This document shows, in pieces, positions 1-11,689 of a stretch of 64,000 nucleotides of DNA. Every line of letters begins with the position of its first letter. Position 1 is the stretch's first letter. The position numbers and the translations under genes were made by a program. The notes under the pieces were generated by a model, which had not been told where the DNA came from, ran no database searches, and saw only the letters and a program-made list of their open reading frames with translations. This DNA is from Pelobates cultripes (lineage: Eukaryota; Chordata; Amphibia; Anura; Pelobatidae), in contig OW240913.1 of the NCBI GenBank assembly GCA_933207985.1, positions 261,418,439-261,482,438 on the forward strand, given 5' to 3'.

Positions 1-403
1 CCAGGGTATCCTTTATGGTGTATATTGTGTCTTAACTTGTCACCCTTTTTTCACCAAATTATGTCAATGTTTGTGGTGAGGGGAAAAAAAATAAATTTTT
101 ACATATATGTTGCATTTTTGCTGAGTATTTCTTACACTTGATATGTACCACTGTCATAAAAAAAAAAAACTAATTATTCTAAGTTACGTTTTCTGAGTAA
201 AACAATATGCCCAATGTATGACCTAGTCACTATTTTGTGAAGTTACAGTGCTGTAAAAGAGTTGTAACAAGTTCAGGTTTTTAAGTGTGAATTTTCATGG
301 AGGGTTTTGATGCGTTCATGTCCCACTTTGGAACACTTGAGCAGGCTACATATTCCAGCTACACCATGAAGGCATACCATTTCTTAAAGAAGACATCCCA
401 GTT
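1..403. other. AT-rich intronic or upstream sequence, nothing recognised
   Basis: No coding or repeat signature was recognised. It has short A runs near 88 and 160. It probably lies in an upstream intron of ZUP1, because the exon carrying the catalytic cysteine of that gene is not visible anywhere before position 3240. Confidence 0.4.
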
Positions 404-1270
404 GTGATGAAAGCAACTTCGCCACTGGTTCTTGGAGGGGCATACTTGTCACCCCCCTACCCTGTGACTATGTCCCCTGTGATAAAACTTGGTTTAAATC
501 ACTGTTCGGGGCTTTTTGGATTTTTATGGCCATGGTTCGAACTTTCAAAGTGGCTCTTCAAACTCCTGAACAGTCAAAGTGGCCGCCATTCGACATTCGA
601 ACACGTGGTGGTGGCCATCTTGTTCGCATGGACCAAAACCGCGAATAGGTTTCAGGGGGACTTAGCCACGAATGCCCTGGAACTCTTTTTGGCAAGAAAA
701 CTTGTGGTTCACGGTCTGTCCTCCAGCGGCACTTAGCCGCGATTCTATGGAACTGTTTTGGGTATGGGACCATGCCTGGGCAAAACTATGACTTCCATAA
801 AATTTCTGAACCCCTGATCTGGTTGATTTTTGGATATGTTGTTCACACAGATCAGGGCTAGGATGTAACATTTATGGGGATATGTCACAGGGAGAGGACA
901 CAACCAGTCTATGTCCCCAGCAGCAGTGGTCAAAACAGGGAGTGGAGACGGTCAGTCTCATTCCTCAGCAGCAGTGCGTGTTAAAGGGAGGGGAGAAAAC
1001 CGCTCTCACTCCCCAGCGGCGGAGTGATCAGGGCTATGGGGATATGTTGTGTTTTGGGGTACTTATGAGACTTTGTAAAAATGTGTGTTTTTCTGCCTGG
1101 AGATTCAGTATCTACCTCAATTATCTCACAGGCAGAGGGGAGTGATTGTATGCTTGTTATGGTAGTGTCGTACATTTAATTACTGTTTTTATTGGTTTTT
1201 TAACTTGTGTCACCCTTGTTGGGAAAGTTGCATGAAAGGCCAGTGTGGCTCCATTAAAATTGAGTTCTGA
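404..1270 (+). repeat. LTR-like dispersed repeat, copy 1
   Basis: The stretch from about 745 to 1265 matches 32218-32640 in order and over most of its length. Both contain a 'ctatgacttcca' block, then 'tttttggatatgttgttca', a 'tttttctg..ggaga' block, and an end reading 'cccttgttgggaaa' followed by 'cataaaaggccagtgtg' or a close variant, then 'ctccattaaaa'. A TATA-like cATAAAAGG close to the 3' end suggests the promoter end of an LTR. I saw no internal retroviral-type coding region next to it, so a solo LTR is my best guess. Short open frames here (110 and 87 codons) have no recognisable domain and are not called as genes. Confidence 0.4.
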
Positions 1271-1390
1271 AAAAAAAAAAGAACTCTGTGTGCCATAGAA
1301 TTGTGTCAGAGATTTAATAACATGCAGCAGATATAGGCTGGTTGAAGATCAGAAGTCTTACATGTGGCATGAAATTGGAATTTGAAATTA

Positions 1391-1500
1391 CCGTATATAC
1401 TTGAGTATAAGCCGAGTTTTTCAGCACATTTTTTGTAAAAAAAATTGACCCTCAGGGGTTAAAGAAAAATCAGATCACAGTAAAATGAAGTACCGGCCAA
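1391..1500. repeat. Short interspersed repeat with 'ccgtatatacttgagtataagccgag' type start
   Basis: The opening motif (accgtatatactt, gagtataagcc) is one I recall from the end of a widespread vertebrate MITE. Only one end is seen here and its other boundary is not clear. Confidence 0.3.
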
Positions 1501-1550
1501 TTGATCACTGCAGTCAGTGATCAATTGGCACGGAAGGGGTTAATTTTAAT

Positions 1551-2142
1551 TTAAAGGGACACTATAGTCACCAGAAAAACTACAGCTTATTGAATTTGTT
1601 CCGGTGAGTAGAATCATTACCTTCAGGCTTTTTTGCAGTAAACACTGACTTTACAGAGAAAATGCAGTGTTTTTAAATTACAGCCTAATGATAACTTCAC
1701 TAGCCACTCCTCAGATGGCTGTTAGAGATCCTTCCTGGGTCATGGCTGCCTAAAATGCATCCAAACATTCAGTGTCTCCATCCTCTGCATGCAGACACTG
1801 AACTTTCCTCATAGAGATTCATTGATTCAATTCATCTCTATAAGGAGATGCTGATAGGCCAGGGCTGTGTTTGAATTGTGCTGGCTCTGCCCCTGATCTG
1901 CCTCTTTGTCAGTCTCACCCAATCCCATGCGGAAGCATTGTGATTGGATCAGGCCACCACTTCTGCTGATGTCAGCAGGCAGTGGGCAGGTCTAAAGCAA
2001 ACAGGCACAATGCAAGCAGCTCCATACTGGAAAACAAGTAAGATTTACTATATTTAGAGGACCAGGGTGGTCAGATGGTGGTTTTAACCCTATAGGGTCA
2101 GGAATACATGTTTGTGTTCCTGACCCTATAGTGCTCCTTTAA
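1551..2142. mobile_element. TTAA-flanked MITE, family 1 (full copy)
   Basis: It begins TTAAAGGGACACTATAGTC and ends CCCTATAGTGCTCCTTTAA, so the two ends are inverted repeats of each other and are bounded by TTAA. The interior (caccagaa..actacagcttattgaat, ..gtgagtagaatcatt, ..ggtcatggctgcc) recurs at 5212-5800 and in part at 7838-8260 and 12512-12969. It has no coding capacity. TTAA target sites fit piggyBac-type mobilisation, which is an inference from the target site alone. Confidence 0.75.
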
Positions 2143-2762
2143 AATGGGTAAAGGGGGTGGGATTTTAAACTAACTTTATTTTTTCTACACAGGGAGAACA
2201 TCACTGCTGATCTGTCTCCCTGCATTTCACACTGACTGCGGAAGAGCAGGGAGGCGGATTAGAAGTCCCTGCATCATATGTGCTCGCTCTGAAAGGCTGT
2301 CAGAGCGATCACAGCTGCAGGGACAGCGCGATCGGGCACTCCTGGTCTGACAGGAGGAGCGTTAATACAATGCAAATATAAACAAGGCACAGTATCTTAC
2401 ATATAGTTCTGAATGCGTTAGTCTTTAAGGAATGTGGTCCTGTAATTAAAACAAAGAAAACAAACACTAGCACATTATTGTCTGAATATGAAAGTGAAAG
2501 TAAATAAAAATAGGTGTTAACACTCACAAATGTAGAGCCAGTGTTGGCTCAATCTATAAGCATTGTGGGATTATTCAGGGTCCCACTCCCTCTTCAGTAT
2601 ACTGTGGTATTAAACGATCATTGGTAGTATTCACCACTCCAGTGATTTTCAAAGTGCTTTATTTGCCAAACTCTTGTTTATTAGCAACTCTCTGCACTCC
2701 AGTACTCCGTGACAAGTCAGCCTACTGCTTCCAACCTCCAAAGGAGAAACAAAGGGGGAGAC
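2143..2762. other. Non-coding sequence, nothing recognised
   Basis: Mixed-composition sequence, GC-richer near 2200-2350, with no exon or repeat family that I could identify. Short open frames on both strands lack any recognisable domain. Confidence 0.4.
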
Positions 2763-2866
2763 TGGGGTTAACTTTAGCACATGACGGACCTGGTCCGTCA
2801 TCCGGAGTTAAGTGATTCCCCAGGATGACGGACCGGGTCCATCATTCGTCATTAAGGGGTTAATGG
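2763..2866. mobile_element. Short TTAA-type hairpin element
   Basis: It starts ggggttaacttt and ends cattaaggggttaa. Inside are two facing copies of a 'gatgacggaccgggtcc'-like block ('atgacggacctggtccgtcat' on the left), so the whole unit is nearly palindromic. The TTAACCCC/GGGGTTAA ends resemble those of the large element at 17340-19443, suggesting the same superfamily. Confidence 0.5.
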
Positions 2867-3239
2867 GTGGCCAGTGATAGGCTGAAAGCATGAACTTCCT
2901 CTTTCAGCCTATCACTATCTTAATATCTTCCTTACCAATGTTGTGGCTGGAACAGGATACAAAAGAGTTGAGCATACAGTGCCAAGAGAATAAGAAAAAT
3001 AGTTTAACCCCGTAACGTAAGAGCTTTACACCCCATAGTGACTTTAGATGAAGTTGCTATGAGGGCTAGAGTGCTCCATTTAGGCCTTTACCAAAGGTGA
3101 TGGCTTATAAGTACATTATGTTGTATGTTGTGATATTTGGATTATGTATTAACCACATATAGCTCATTTTACTTTGCATATAATGTTCAATTATACTGTT
3201 GTTTGGACACTTTTTTTTATTTAACAATACTTTTTCCAG

Positions 3240-3411
3240 CAGAATACAGGTCAATTCCTTGCATTCCAAAGATTCAGTCTTTGATAGAAAAAGCCTGGAA
3301 GGAAGGGTTCGACCCTCAAGGTGCCTCTCATTTCAACGGCAGATTACAGGGCACAAAAGCTTGGATTGGTGCATGTGAGATATACTGCCTACTGACCTCC
3401 CTGGAAATAAA
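3240..3411 (+). CDS. ZUP1: ZUP1 (ZUFSP) internal coding exon, C78 peptidase domain
   Basis: This exon encodes IPCIPKIQSLIEKAWKEGF, then DPQGASHFNGRLQGTKAWIG and ACEIYCLLTSLEIK, which I recognise as the middle of the ZUP1/ZUFSP catalytic domain (peptidase family C78). ZUP1 is a nuclear/cytosolic deubiquitinase that cleaves K63-linked ubiquitin chains and acts in genome stability. The acceptor is a pyrimidine tract ending tttttccag at 3239; an alternative AG is three bases further on. The donor is aa|gtaagt at 3412. The last codon (Lys) is split 2+1 with the next exon, which restores the frame exactly. The exon with the catalytic cysteine should precede this one and was not found in the window. 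Confidence 0.93.
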
Positions 3412-4401
3412 GTAAGTTCTCTAAAGTTTATTATAGCAAAAACATTTTTTTAGAAATTATTTAAATTGCAATGTATTCCCCCTTCTTTAAATTGTGGGGT
3501 TTTACAAATGCTTTTTCTTTCTTCACTGGTCTGACAACACAGGATCAAGTTACTTTGGGGACATAAATATCATTTCAATAAAATGTAACAGGGTAATCTT
3601 TTGCTTGGATAAAAAGTACTTTTCCCCTATTCTTTTACCTCCTTTAAACAAAATCTGATTTATTTTACTTCGTAATCAAATAATAAAGGATTGTAAAAGC
3701 AGTTTACAGAACTGGCATGGGTGTTCATTTTTTCTTGTGGTCTAAACCTACATTGTTTAAATCTCCATATACTTTAAAACGCTTCCCCTAAGCAGTTTGA
3801 GCTTGGGGAAGTCTCATGAGATGCACTTTGTTAGAGAATTCTCATTCTTTTTTATCTCTTTTTGATCTTTGCTGTTTTTGAACAGACTTCAGAGTCCCTG
3901 GTGTAGGAATGGATGTGAGGTGGCAAATACCTGGGAATTTGTGTTTGCCTTCATTTTAGGTGTCATGTCATACACTTTAGTGATTGAATCCTGGCACACA
4001 CTACTCCAAGCATGCAATCGACTTGGTTCTGGGGGGTGAAAAAAAAATCACTTTGTCTGCAGTAGACTGAAAATGAATGCTTACAAAATTCCCCCTTAAC
4101 ACCACCTACACACAACTCTAGTAGCAAAATCTGCCACAACCAAGGCAATTTGTGAATGGGTTGTATGGTATGGGTTGCTACATTGGAGAAACTGGGCTTA
4201 AGCTGCATCTCAGGATGAATCTACATAGACACTAAATAAAGAACCACGAGGAAAACTGATATTGTACCCCTGTTGGTCATCATTTCACCAAATCCAAAAC
4301 CTCAGGATTAAAGTTCTTAAAGGGAATTTCAAAGACTCTTATGAACGAAAGACATTTTGAAATGAAAATGATCACACATTTCAACACCAGAAATGAAGGA
4401 C
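3412..4401. other. ZUP1 intron, no recognised element
   Basis: AT-rich intron between the exons ending at 3411 and starting at 7586. The first kilobase shows no repeat I can name and no further exon. Confidence 0.5.
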
Positions 4402-4869
4402 TTAAAGGACCACTCTAGGCACCCAGACCACTTCAGCTTAATGAAGTGGTCTGGGTGCCAGGTCCCTCTAGGATTAACCATTTTTTTAAATAAACATAGC
4501 AGTTTCAAAGAAACTGCTATGTTTATAAAATGGGTTATTCCAGCCTCTAAAGCCTCTAGTGGCTGTCTCATTGACAGCCGCTAGAGATGTTTGCGTGCTT
4601 CTCACTGTGAAAATCACAGTGAGAAGACGCCAGCGTCCATCGGAAAGCATTATAAATGCTTTCCTATGAGACTGGCTGAATGCGCGCGCAGCTCCTGCCG
4701 CGCATGCGCATTCAGCCGAAGAGGAGGATCGGAGGCAGAGAGGAGGAGGAGAGCTCCCCGCCCGGCGCTGGAAAAAAGGTAAGATTTAACCCCTTCCTCT
4801 TCCCAGAGCCCGGCGGGAGGGCGGACACTGAGGGTGGGGGCACCCTCAGGGCACTATAGTGGTCCTTTA
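4402..4869. mobile_element. TTAA-type MITE, family 2
   Basis: The left end is TTAAAGGACCACTCTAGGC followed by 'acccagaccacttcagctt' and its inverted copy 'aagtggtctgggtgcc', giving a strong terminal hairpin. The right end is 'gggcactatagtggtcctt', the inverse of the left end. Related copies are at 31111-31592 and 34289-34697. The interior is GC-rich and contains 'cgcgcgcagctcctgccgcg'. It is non-coding. Confidence 0.7.
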
Positions 4870-5211
4870 TTGTCGACTCTAGGCTTTCTCATACACTGCC
4901 AACACTTTATATAAGCACACATATTAATGTCTTGTATAGTTTTTTTTTCAGTATTCTCACTTCACCTTTATTGGGTCAATTTACATACATACATATATGC
5001 AGCTATATGTTTGCATACCCTGCTCTGCTGTTTTTTGTTTGTTTGTTTGTTTTTTGTTTTTCTTTTCAATTAGCTTATTGACTCTCCTCTGTTTATTTAC
5101 TTTTTCTTACTATTCTCAGCCAACCTACACCTTTCACCTTCAGGCACATCTTCTGCTTCTTAGGACACTCCACTCAAACCACCTCCTTCCCCTTCTCTAA
5201 CATCAGTTGTT

Positions 5212-5800
5212 TTAAAGGGATACCATAGTCACCAGAACAACTACAGCTTATTGAATTTGTTCTGGTGAGTAGAATCATTGCCTTCAGGCGTTTTGCTGTA
5301 AACACTGTCTTTTCAGAGAAAATGCAGTGCTTACATTACAGCCTAGTGATAACTTCACTGGCCACTCCTCAGATGGCTGTTAGAGATCCTTCCTGGGTCA
5401 TGGCTGCCTAAAATGCATCCAAACATTCAGTGTCTCCTCCCTCTGCATGCAGACACTGAACTTTCCTCATAGAGATTCATTGATTTAATTCATCTCTATG
5501 CGGTGATGCTGATTGGCCAGGGCTGTGTTTGAATCTGCCCCTGATCTGCCACTTGTCAGTTACAGCCAATCCTGTGGGGAAGCATTGTGATTGGATCAGG
5601 CTACCACTTCTGAAGATGTCAGCAGACTGCTTGTTTTTCTTTGAGGCAAACAGCATGCAGATCTACAGCTTCTGGTTGAATACAGTAAGATTTTGCTATA
5701 TTTATATTTTATGAGGGGCCCAGGGGGGCTAGATGGTGGTTTTAACACTATAGGGTCAGGAATACATGTTTGTGTTCCTGACCCTATAGTGATCATTTAA
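5212..5800. mobile_element. TTAA-flanked MITE, family 1 (second copy)
   Basis: The ends are TTAAAGGGATACCATAGTC and GACCCTATAGTGATCATTTAA. The order of internal blocks is the same as at 1551-2142, with scattered substitutions and small indels, for example 'gatggctgttagagatcctt' in both. Confidence 0.75.
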
Positions 5801-5814
5801 GTGTTCTCCTCTAT

Positions 5815-5915
5815 CAGATTGATTTGTATTGCTTCAGACCTGAGGAAGAGAAGAAAACTCTCGAGGCTTGTCTTTGAACTTATTATATTAGTCCAATAAA
5901 AAAAGGTATCATTGC
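5815..5915 (+). repeat. Penelope-end-like motif (cctgaggaagag..ctctcgag)
   Basis: The sequence cctgaggaagag, a short loop, ctctcgaggcttgtctttg, followed by 'tattagtccaataaaaaaagg', resembles a stem-plus-core arrangement I associate with degraded PLE termini in vertebrates. No RT remnant is attached, and the identification rests on this motif only. Confidence 0.3.
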
Positions 5916-5949
5916 ATACTGCAATACTCTGATATTTTGTCATTATAAA

Positions 5950-5957
5950 TATATATA

Positions 5958-5991
<34 letters not shown>

Positions 5992-6000
5992 ATATATTTT
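5950..6000. repeat. (TG)n/(TA)n microsatellite
   Basis: Alternating ta, then about eight tg units, then ta again. Confidence 0.9.
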
Positions 6001-7585
6001 AAAAAATTGATCAATTGATTTACTTGCACAAAACAAACAAATTCTATGGTGAAATTAGACCATTGACCTCAAAGCCTTTACCCTATCTCCAGCGTCTAAA
6101 CTGGCTCTGAGAAGGTATAGGGCAGAAGGTAGGCTTGACCATAGGAAACTTAGGGTGCCTACACCTGCCCTCTCCCTCTAACATTTTGGCTAATTTAAAC
6201 AACAATCTTGTGGCGGGACCGCTGCCTGTTTGTGAATTGCTGTGTGCCATTTCTTGTGTTTTCCTCTATATTGTGCTGTATTCATGTGTTTTACCTGCTC
6301 CCCATTTGGGAGTCTCCATACGAAAGGGTTCTGTTCTCCTCCCGAACGGGGACCACCTCGATAGCCCATTTAGAATGTTTTTATAGAATGTTCACACCTC
6401 GCTAACGAGGTGTGAAAACCACAAACCGCAAAAGAAGCCTCGGCGCGTGCCGACCTTGGGTGGCGGCCCATTCGTTAAACGAACGCCATCCGGGGGAGGC
6501 ATTCACAGATTATTTCCCACCTCGTTTGGCTCCTGAACGAGGATCTCCCTAGTGCTCCTTGGAGTGATCACACCAATCAATTAGAACGTTAGCACCTTGC
6601 AACATCAGTGTGAAACTGCAAGGGAAGTAATTGAGTGCTTCCCTGGGTGGCCTCCGTTCGTACAGACAAACGCCAGCCAGGGGGAGCATTCGTGTCCAGA
6701 AAGGAGATGCTTCCCTTGCCTGGTTTCACCCAGGGACCCAGTGAAAGGAGATGGTGTAAAGTTTGACAGGGACAACTTTGTGCCTGGTTTCAAAGAAAGA
6801 ATTTACTTTGCAAATTTTTTCCTGTGATCTGACACATAGCATATTCCTACAGAACCAAATGAATCATTCTAGTTCTGTTATCAGCCATACCACTACACAT
6901 CATATTTATGAACAACATTTCTACAGGAAAGAAAAAAAAAAAAAACATGATCGCTGGGCATGACACACATTACAATGGAAGGAAGGATTTTTGCCACACT
7001 GACAAAAAATGACTGCTCCACCCATGGCGTGATATATCTCAGACCAAGATCCACCATTATGTGATGAATTCCTATCCATATGATCCACCCATGTCATGAC
7101 ATCACATATGCTCCACCACTTTTCTATTCTTTTCATTATTAAAAAGGTTTATATATTGCAATTAAGTTAGCTAGTTGGAATAGTGGAGACTAGCTTTTCC
7201 TTGCTAAAGATTTTTTTTTACCAATCAAATCCAGAGGGAAAACAGAGCTGGAGAATTTTTTTCAGATAATTTTTTTTGCCTCCATTTAGATTTAATTAGC
7301 AAAATGGAAAGTGGGACCCCAATCTGAAGTTAATTTTTGTAGTTATTTTTTACTATCCATATGTGTGAGTACTTCTCATTATTTAGATTTTGAAAGCGGC
7401 AATGGTTTTTATTTTTAATTTATTGTACACTACATTTACAAGGAAGAATAGAGTTTCACAGTCAATATCCCATTCTCTGGAAGAAAATAAGATTCTAATT
7501 CTCTGTGCATAGTCTGGGTTTAGCTTCAGGATTTTATTTAGCGTTTACTGACCTGTAATATTTTCAATGTATTATTTTGTTACAG
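6001..7585. other. ZUP1 intron, unassigned sequence
   Basis: Between about 6300 and 6700 the sequence is GC-richer and contains several near-palindromic 'cctcg..cgagg' and 'cgtt..aacg' blocks, which suggests a decayed repeat (possibly LTR-derived) that I cannot name. The remainder is AT-rich with no exon. Confidence 0.35.
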
Positions 7586-7740
7586 GTGTCAGATACTTGA
7601 TTTCCATAAACCAAGCAGTCCATCAGGAACACACCCGCTCTTGTTTGAGTGGATTCAAAACTTCTACTCTTCTGGTGACTCATGCAGTAATGGGCGGGTG
7701 ATATGTACTTCCAAACCTGCTATTTACCTTCAGCATCAAG
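7586..7740 (+). CDS. ZUP1: ZUP1 (ZUFSP) internal coding exon
   Basis: After the split Lys codon the exon encodes CQILDFHKPSSPSGTHPLLF, then EWIQNFYSSG and VICTSKPAIYLQHQ, matching the ZUP1 catalytic domain from memory of the human protein (FHK, GTHP..LFEWI and SKPxIYLQHQ blocks). The acceptor is 'ttgttacag' at 7585 and the donor is 'catcaag|gtacaa' at 7741. The final base contributes the first base of the Gly codon that precedes the catalytic His in the next exon, so the reading frame continues exactly. Confidence 0.93.
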
Positions 7741-7837
7741 GTACAACACTCTTCATCTCCTTCTCTTACTTGCATGCTCAGCTGTTGGTATAATTATATG
7801 CAACATCGTTATATAATTGGTGAACATGCCTGACATT

Positions 7838-8265
7838 TAAAAGGGCACTCTAGTCACCGGAACAACTACAGCTTATTTTATTTGTTCTAGTGAGTATAAT
7901 CATTCCCTTCAGGTTTTTGGCAGTAAACACTGTATTTTCAGAAAAAAGGGCAGTGTTTACATTACAGCCTAGGGATACCTGAACTGAACCACTTCTCAGA
8001 TGACCAGATGAGAGGATGCAGCCAGATCCAAACAGGCTGGGTGGTTATCCTAGGTTCTCCCCTGGAGTTGTGATATCAGGAGTTCCAGAGGGACTCCTTC
8101 AGATATCTGCTAGTGCCAACTAAACGTTTAGCACTAGCGGTGATTTCAGCAGGTGGTGAGGGGCAGACCTCAATTTACTCCTTGGAGGAAGTGATCTCAG
8201 ATCACTGCCTCCCAGCACATGCGAACGGGAATCCGGACTTGAATAGTGCAGCATGCAGAAGCCAC
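7838..8265. mobile_element. Diverged family 1 MITE (partial)
   Basis: It begins ttaaaagggcactctagtca and 'ccggaacaactacagctta', matching family 1, then diverges after about 150 bases. The right boundary was not found, so the end given is approximate. Confidence 0.5.
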
Positions 8266-8269
8266 TGTC

Positions 8270-8590
8270 CTTAACCTGAAAACCAGCCAAAAAGACAGAC
8301 AGACACACATATATATGCAGAAGAAACCTCCCCCACACACAAATAATAATAAAATAAACACACACAAACCCCAAGCAGCACCCACATATGCACATAACAC
8401 ACACACACACACACTACCACAAGCTCGTATACAAACATATAACATGATCCGCTGCCCACATACATATGTATTACAGACAATATCACAGAATGTTCATGCA
8501 CAATACAAAACAGCATTTATATGCACAAATACAACCATAAAAAGCAACTGCACACCCATACATAACAAGCAGAATGCGGCAACTCGCTGA
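8270..8590. repeat. CA-rich low-complexity tract
   Basis: The tract is dominated by aca and cacata words, including an (AC)n run at about 8396-8414. The open frames on both strands here are composition artefacts. Confidence 0.8.
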
Positions 8591-8692
8591 GGAACGTCAA
8601 TGTCCTTTTTTGGCACAGTGCTACTAAAAGGTTGCCTAACCCTTGTGTAGATACAAGCTACTTCTTATGTAGTTTGATTTCCCTCCTCTTTT

Positions 8693-10320
8693 AGATTATT
8701 ATTGGTATTTATATAGCGCCAAACTAATTCCGCAGCACTTTACAATATTATGAAGGGGTGGAAGTTTTACAATAAATTAGACTATTACACAGAGACACGT
8801 GAACAATATGTAGATGAGGACCCTGCTCAAACGAGCTTACAATCTAGAGGAGGTGGGGTATAAAAACACAATAGTGTGACAGCCACCAAACAAGATGGAA
8901 AAGTAGCAGAACTGGAGTTGAAAGTGGAGTGTGGCTCTCTAGGAGAGCAAGAGACCGGTATGGATAAGTAAAGTTAAGTTATGGTAGTCCATAAGCATTT
9001 CTGAATAGATGTGTTTTTAGAGACTTCTAAACTAGGGGAGAGTCAGATGGGGGTAAGCAGGCTGTTCCAAGCCGCCCGCGAAAAGTCCTGCAATTGCGAA
9101 TTAGCAGTAAGAGTGCGAGCAGCGGACAGGACAAGGTCACCGGCAGGGCGGAGTGACAGAGCAGGAGCATATCTATGACTCAATTAAGAAATGTAACCGG
9201 GGCTAGAGTTTAAAGTTTTATAGGTAAGGGTTAGTATTTTGAATTGACACAGAAAGCCAGTGTATGTATTTACAGAGGGGGCAAGGTATGGAAGGAGCGA
9301 CTGGTGGGAAAGATCAGCCTGGCGGCAGCATTCATTACAGATTATAGCAGGGCAGTTCAGCTTCTGGGGAGACCAACAAGGAGAGAATTAGAGTAATCCA
9401 TGCGAGAGATTACCAGAGTATGAACACGCTCCTTGGCAGCCTCTTACGTGAGAAAGGGGTAATGTTTTAGAGGTTGAATCAACAGGTTTTAGCAGCATAC
9501 TGGATATGAGGCTCAAAGGTGAGGCCAGGATCAAAGATAACACCAAGACAACCAGCTTGCAAGTACCATCAATTTGCAGGGATTGCGAAAGAGGAGGATC
9601 AGCATTATGAGGATGAAAAAATAAGAAGCTCAATTTTAGAAAGATTGAGTTTCAGAAAGCGAGAGGACATCCAATCAGAGATTGAAGAAAGGCAAGCAGT
9701 GACACATTGTGTAGGACCGTAGGGGAGGAGAGATATATCTGGGTGTCGTCGGCATTCAAATGGTAGTGGAATCCAAAGGAGTTAATGAGTTTGCCAAGGG
9801 AGAACAGAAGGGGACCAAGAACAGTTCCTTGGGGGACTCCAAATGAGACAGAATGAGGGGAGGTGGTGTCATTTCAAAAGGAGACACTGAACGAATGTTG
9901 GGAGAGATAGGAGAACCATGAGAGGACAGTGTCACAGAGACCAAGGGATTGAATAGTTTGGAGAAGTAGGACATGATCAACAGTGTCAAAGGCAGCAGAG
10001 AGGTCAAGAAAAATTAGTATGAAGTAGTGGCCTTTGGATTTAGCTGTGATTAGGTCATTTGTAAGAGCAGTCTCTCAGTAGAGTGTAGGTGGCAGAAGCC
10101 AAGTTGAAGAGGATCGAAGAGGGAGTTGGAATTTAGGAAGTAAGTCATGCGAGTAAAGACAAGTCTTTCTAATAGCTTTGAGGAAAAAGAGAAGCAGGGA
10201 TATGGGACAATAGTTGAAAGGGGAAGACGGGTGAAGATGAGCCAGCAAAACTTTTCCTACAGTTGCTGCATTTGTATTTTTTCTACTGTTTGTATTGCTC
10301 GATAGCATTTGTTTCAAAGC
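8693..10320 (-). mobile_element. L2/CR1-type LINE, 5'-truncated and decayed (antisense)
   Basis: Read on the minus strand, the three frames together give non-LTR RT blocks: [23 protein letters not shown] (about 9960-10020), [18 protein letters not shown] (about 9800-9850), then [11 protein letters not shown] at about 9730-9775 where functional enzymes have YADD, and a downstream DYSNSLLVGLP-like block followed by RNAAARLIF-like sequence. This is the L2/CR1 clade pattern. The 3' end is 'gcgctatataaataccaata' with a short ATTATT tail, typical of L2. Several frameshifts are needed to read through, so it is long dead. It lies antisense in a ZUP1 intron. Confidence 0.8.
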
Positions 10321-10470
10321 TTCTAAACATTACTATTATTTTTGCCACTGTATGAGCATTATTTACTGTATAACCAACTTTAGCATCATTTTTACTTTAG
10401 TCTGGATGTTCTAGATTTATGCATAACTCGTGTATGTTTTATCATATTCCATGTTTTACTGTATGGCAAA

Positions 10471-11020
10471 TTGACACTATAGTCGCCTAGACAACTTTAA
10501 CTTAATGAAGCAATTTTAGTGTATAGATCATGCTTCTCAGGTTTCACTGCTCAATTCACTGCAATTTAGGAGTCAAATCACTTTATTTCTGTTTATGCAG
10601 CCCTTGTCACACCCCCTCTGACTCTGATTGACACAGCCTGCATGAAAAAAACTGGTTTCACTTTCAATCAATGTAATTTACCTTTAACAATTGCAGCTCT
10701 TTCTCTGTAAATTGAACTTTAACCACATACAGGAGGCTCTTGCAGGGTCTAGCAAGCTATTAAGATAACAGGGAATAATAAAATCTAAATTAAACAGATC
10801 TTGCAATAAAGGAAGTATAAACTTTAGATGACTCTTTACAGGAAGTGTTTAGGAAGGCTGTGCAAGTCACATGCAGTGTGGTGTGACTAGCTTTCATAAA
10901 CAAAGTGATTTAACTCCTAAATGGCAGAGAATTGAGCGGTGAGACTTCAGGGATATGATCTATACACCAAAACTGCTTCATTAAGCTAAAGTTGTTTTGG
11001 TGACTATAGTGTCCCTTTAA
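10471..11020. mobile_element. TTAA-type MITE, family 3
   Basis: The left end, ttgacactatagtcgcctag with 'acaactttaacttaatgaag', and the right end, 'cttcattaagctaaagttgt' with 'gactatagtgtccctttaa', are inverted copies of about 70 bases. There is no coding capacity. A fragment of the same family lies at 31620-31870. Confidence 0.65.
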
Positions 11021-11092
11021 ACAATATGAAATCTACAGGAGCTTTACATAAGTAAAAATACTGGAAATGTTTTTTTTTTCTTATTTCTGCAG

Positions 11093-11313
11093 GTCATAGT
11101 CGGACGATTGTGGGAATAGAAGAGCGGAAAAATAAAAGCTATTGTCTTTTAATATTTGATCCTGGATGTCCAGTTGAAAGTATGCGTAAGCTGCTGAGGC
11201 AGAATATAGATGGAACAGCACTTAAATCCCTCCGTAAATATATTGGGAGCTTAAAACATAAGCAATACCAGATAGTGGCAGTAGATGGAGTATTATCTGC
11301 AGAGGAAAAGGCT
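11093..11313 (+). CDS. ZUP1: ZUP1 (ZUFSP) exon with catalytic His and Asp
   Basis: The exon encodes GHSRTIVGIEERKNKSYCLL, then IFDPGCPVESMRKLLRQNI, SLRKYIGSLKHKQYQIVAVD and GVLSAEEKA. In human ZUP1 the catalytic triad is Cys360, His491 and Asp512 (from memory). Here the His codon is 11095-11097 and the Asp codon 11158-11160, 21 residues apart as in the human enzyme, so both residues are kept. The acceptor is 'tttctgcag' at 11092. The donor is gct|gtaagt at 11314, in phase 0, joining directly to the terminal exon at 30482. The following intron is 19.2 kb. Confidence 0.94.
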
Positions 11314-11548
11314 GTAAGTATTCTGGTTGTTTATTTAGCATATATATTTTGACTAACAGTTTTTCAACAGAAAGTGATGTTCATATAATTTTTATAGACG
11401 TCATCTTAAAAAAAATGTTAAATTATATCTGCCATGCAAAAATCACATGTTAAAACTATATTTAAAAAAAATCACAAAATTGAGGGGAATAAAGTGAAGA
11501 GTGCAAACACACGAATATGAGAAGGTACACTAAACAGATCAATGAAGC

Positions 11549-11580
11549 AAAACGTATTATCTTAAATGATAATACGTTTT
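11549..11580. repeat. Perfect short palindrome
   Basis: The arm aaaacgtattatc (11549-11561) and its exact inverse gataatacgtttt (11568-11580) are separated by six bases. It is probably the end of a decayed hairpin element. Confidence 0.8.
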
Positions 11581-11689
11581 AAGATATGTTCAGGAACACA
11601 ATCCTATAGTGTTAAACTAACTAGCCTACCTTTCCCCCCCATAAAAGGATGCTATCGGCACCCAGACCACTTCAGCTTGTTGAAGTGGA

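Noticed and set aside
404..736. 110-codon open frame as a gene
   Set aside because: It lies in an LTR-like repeat and has no recognisable domain.
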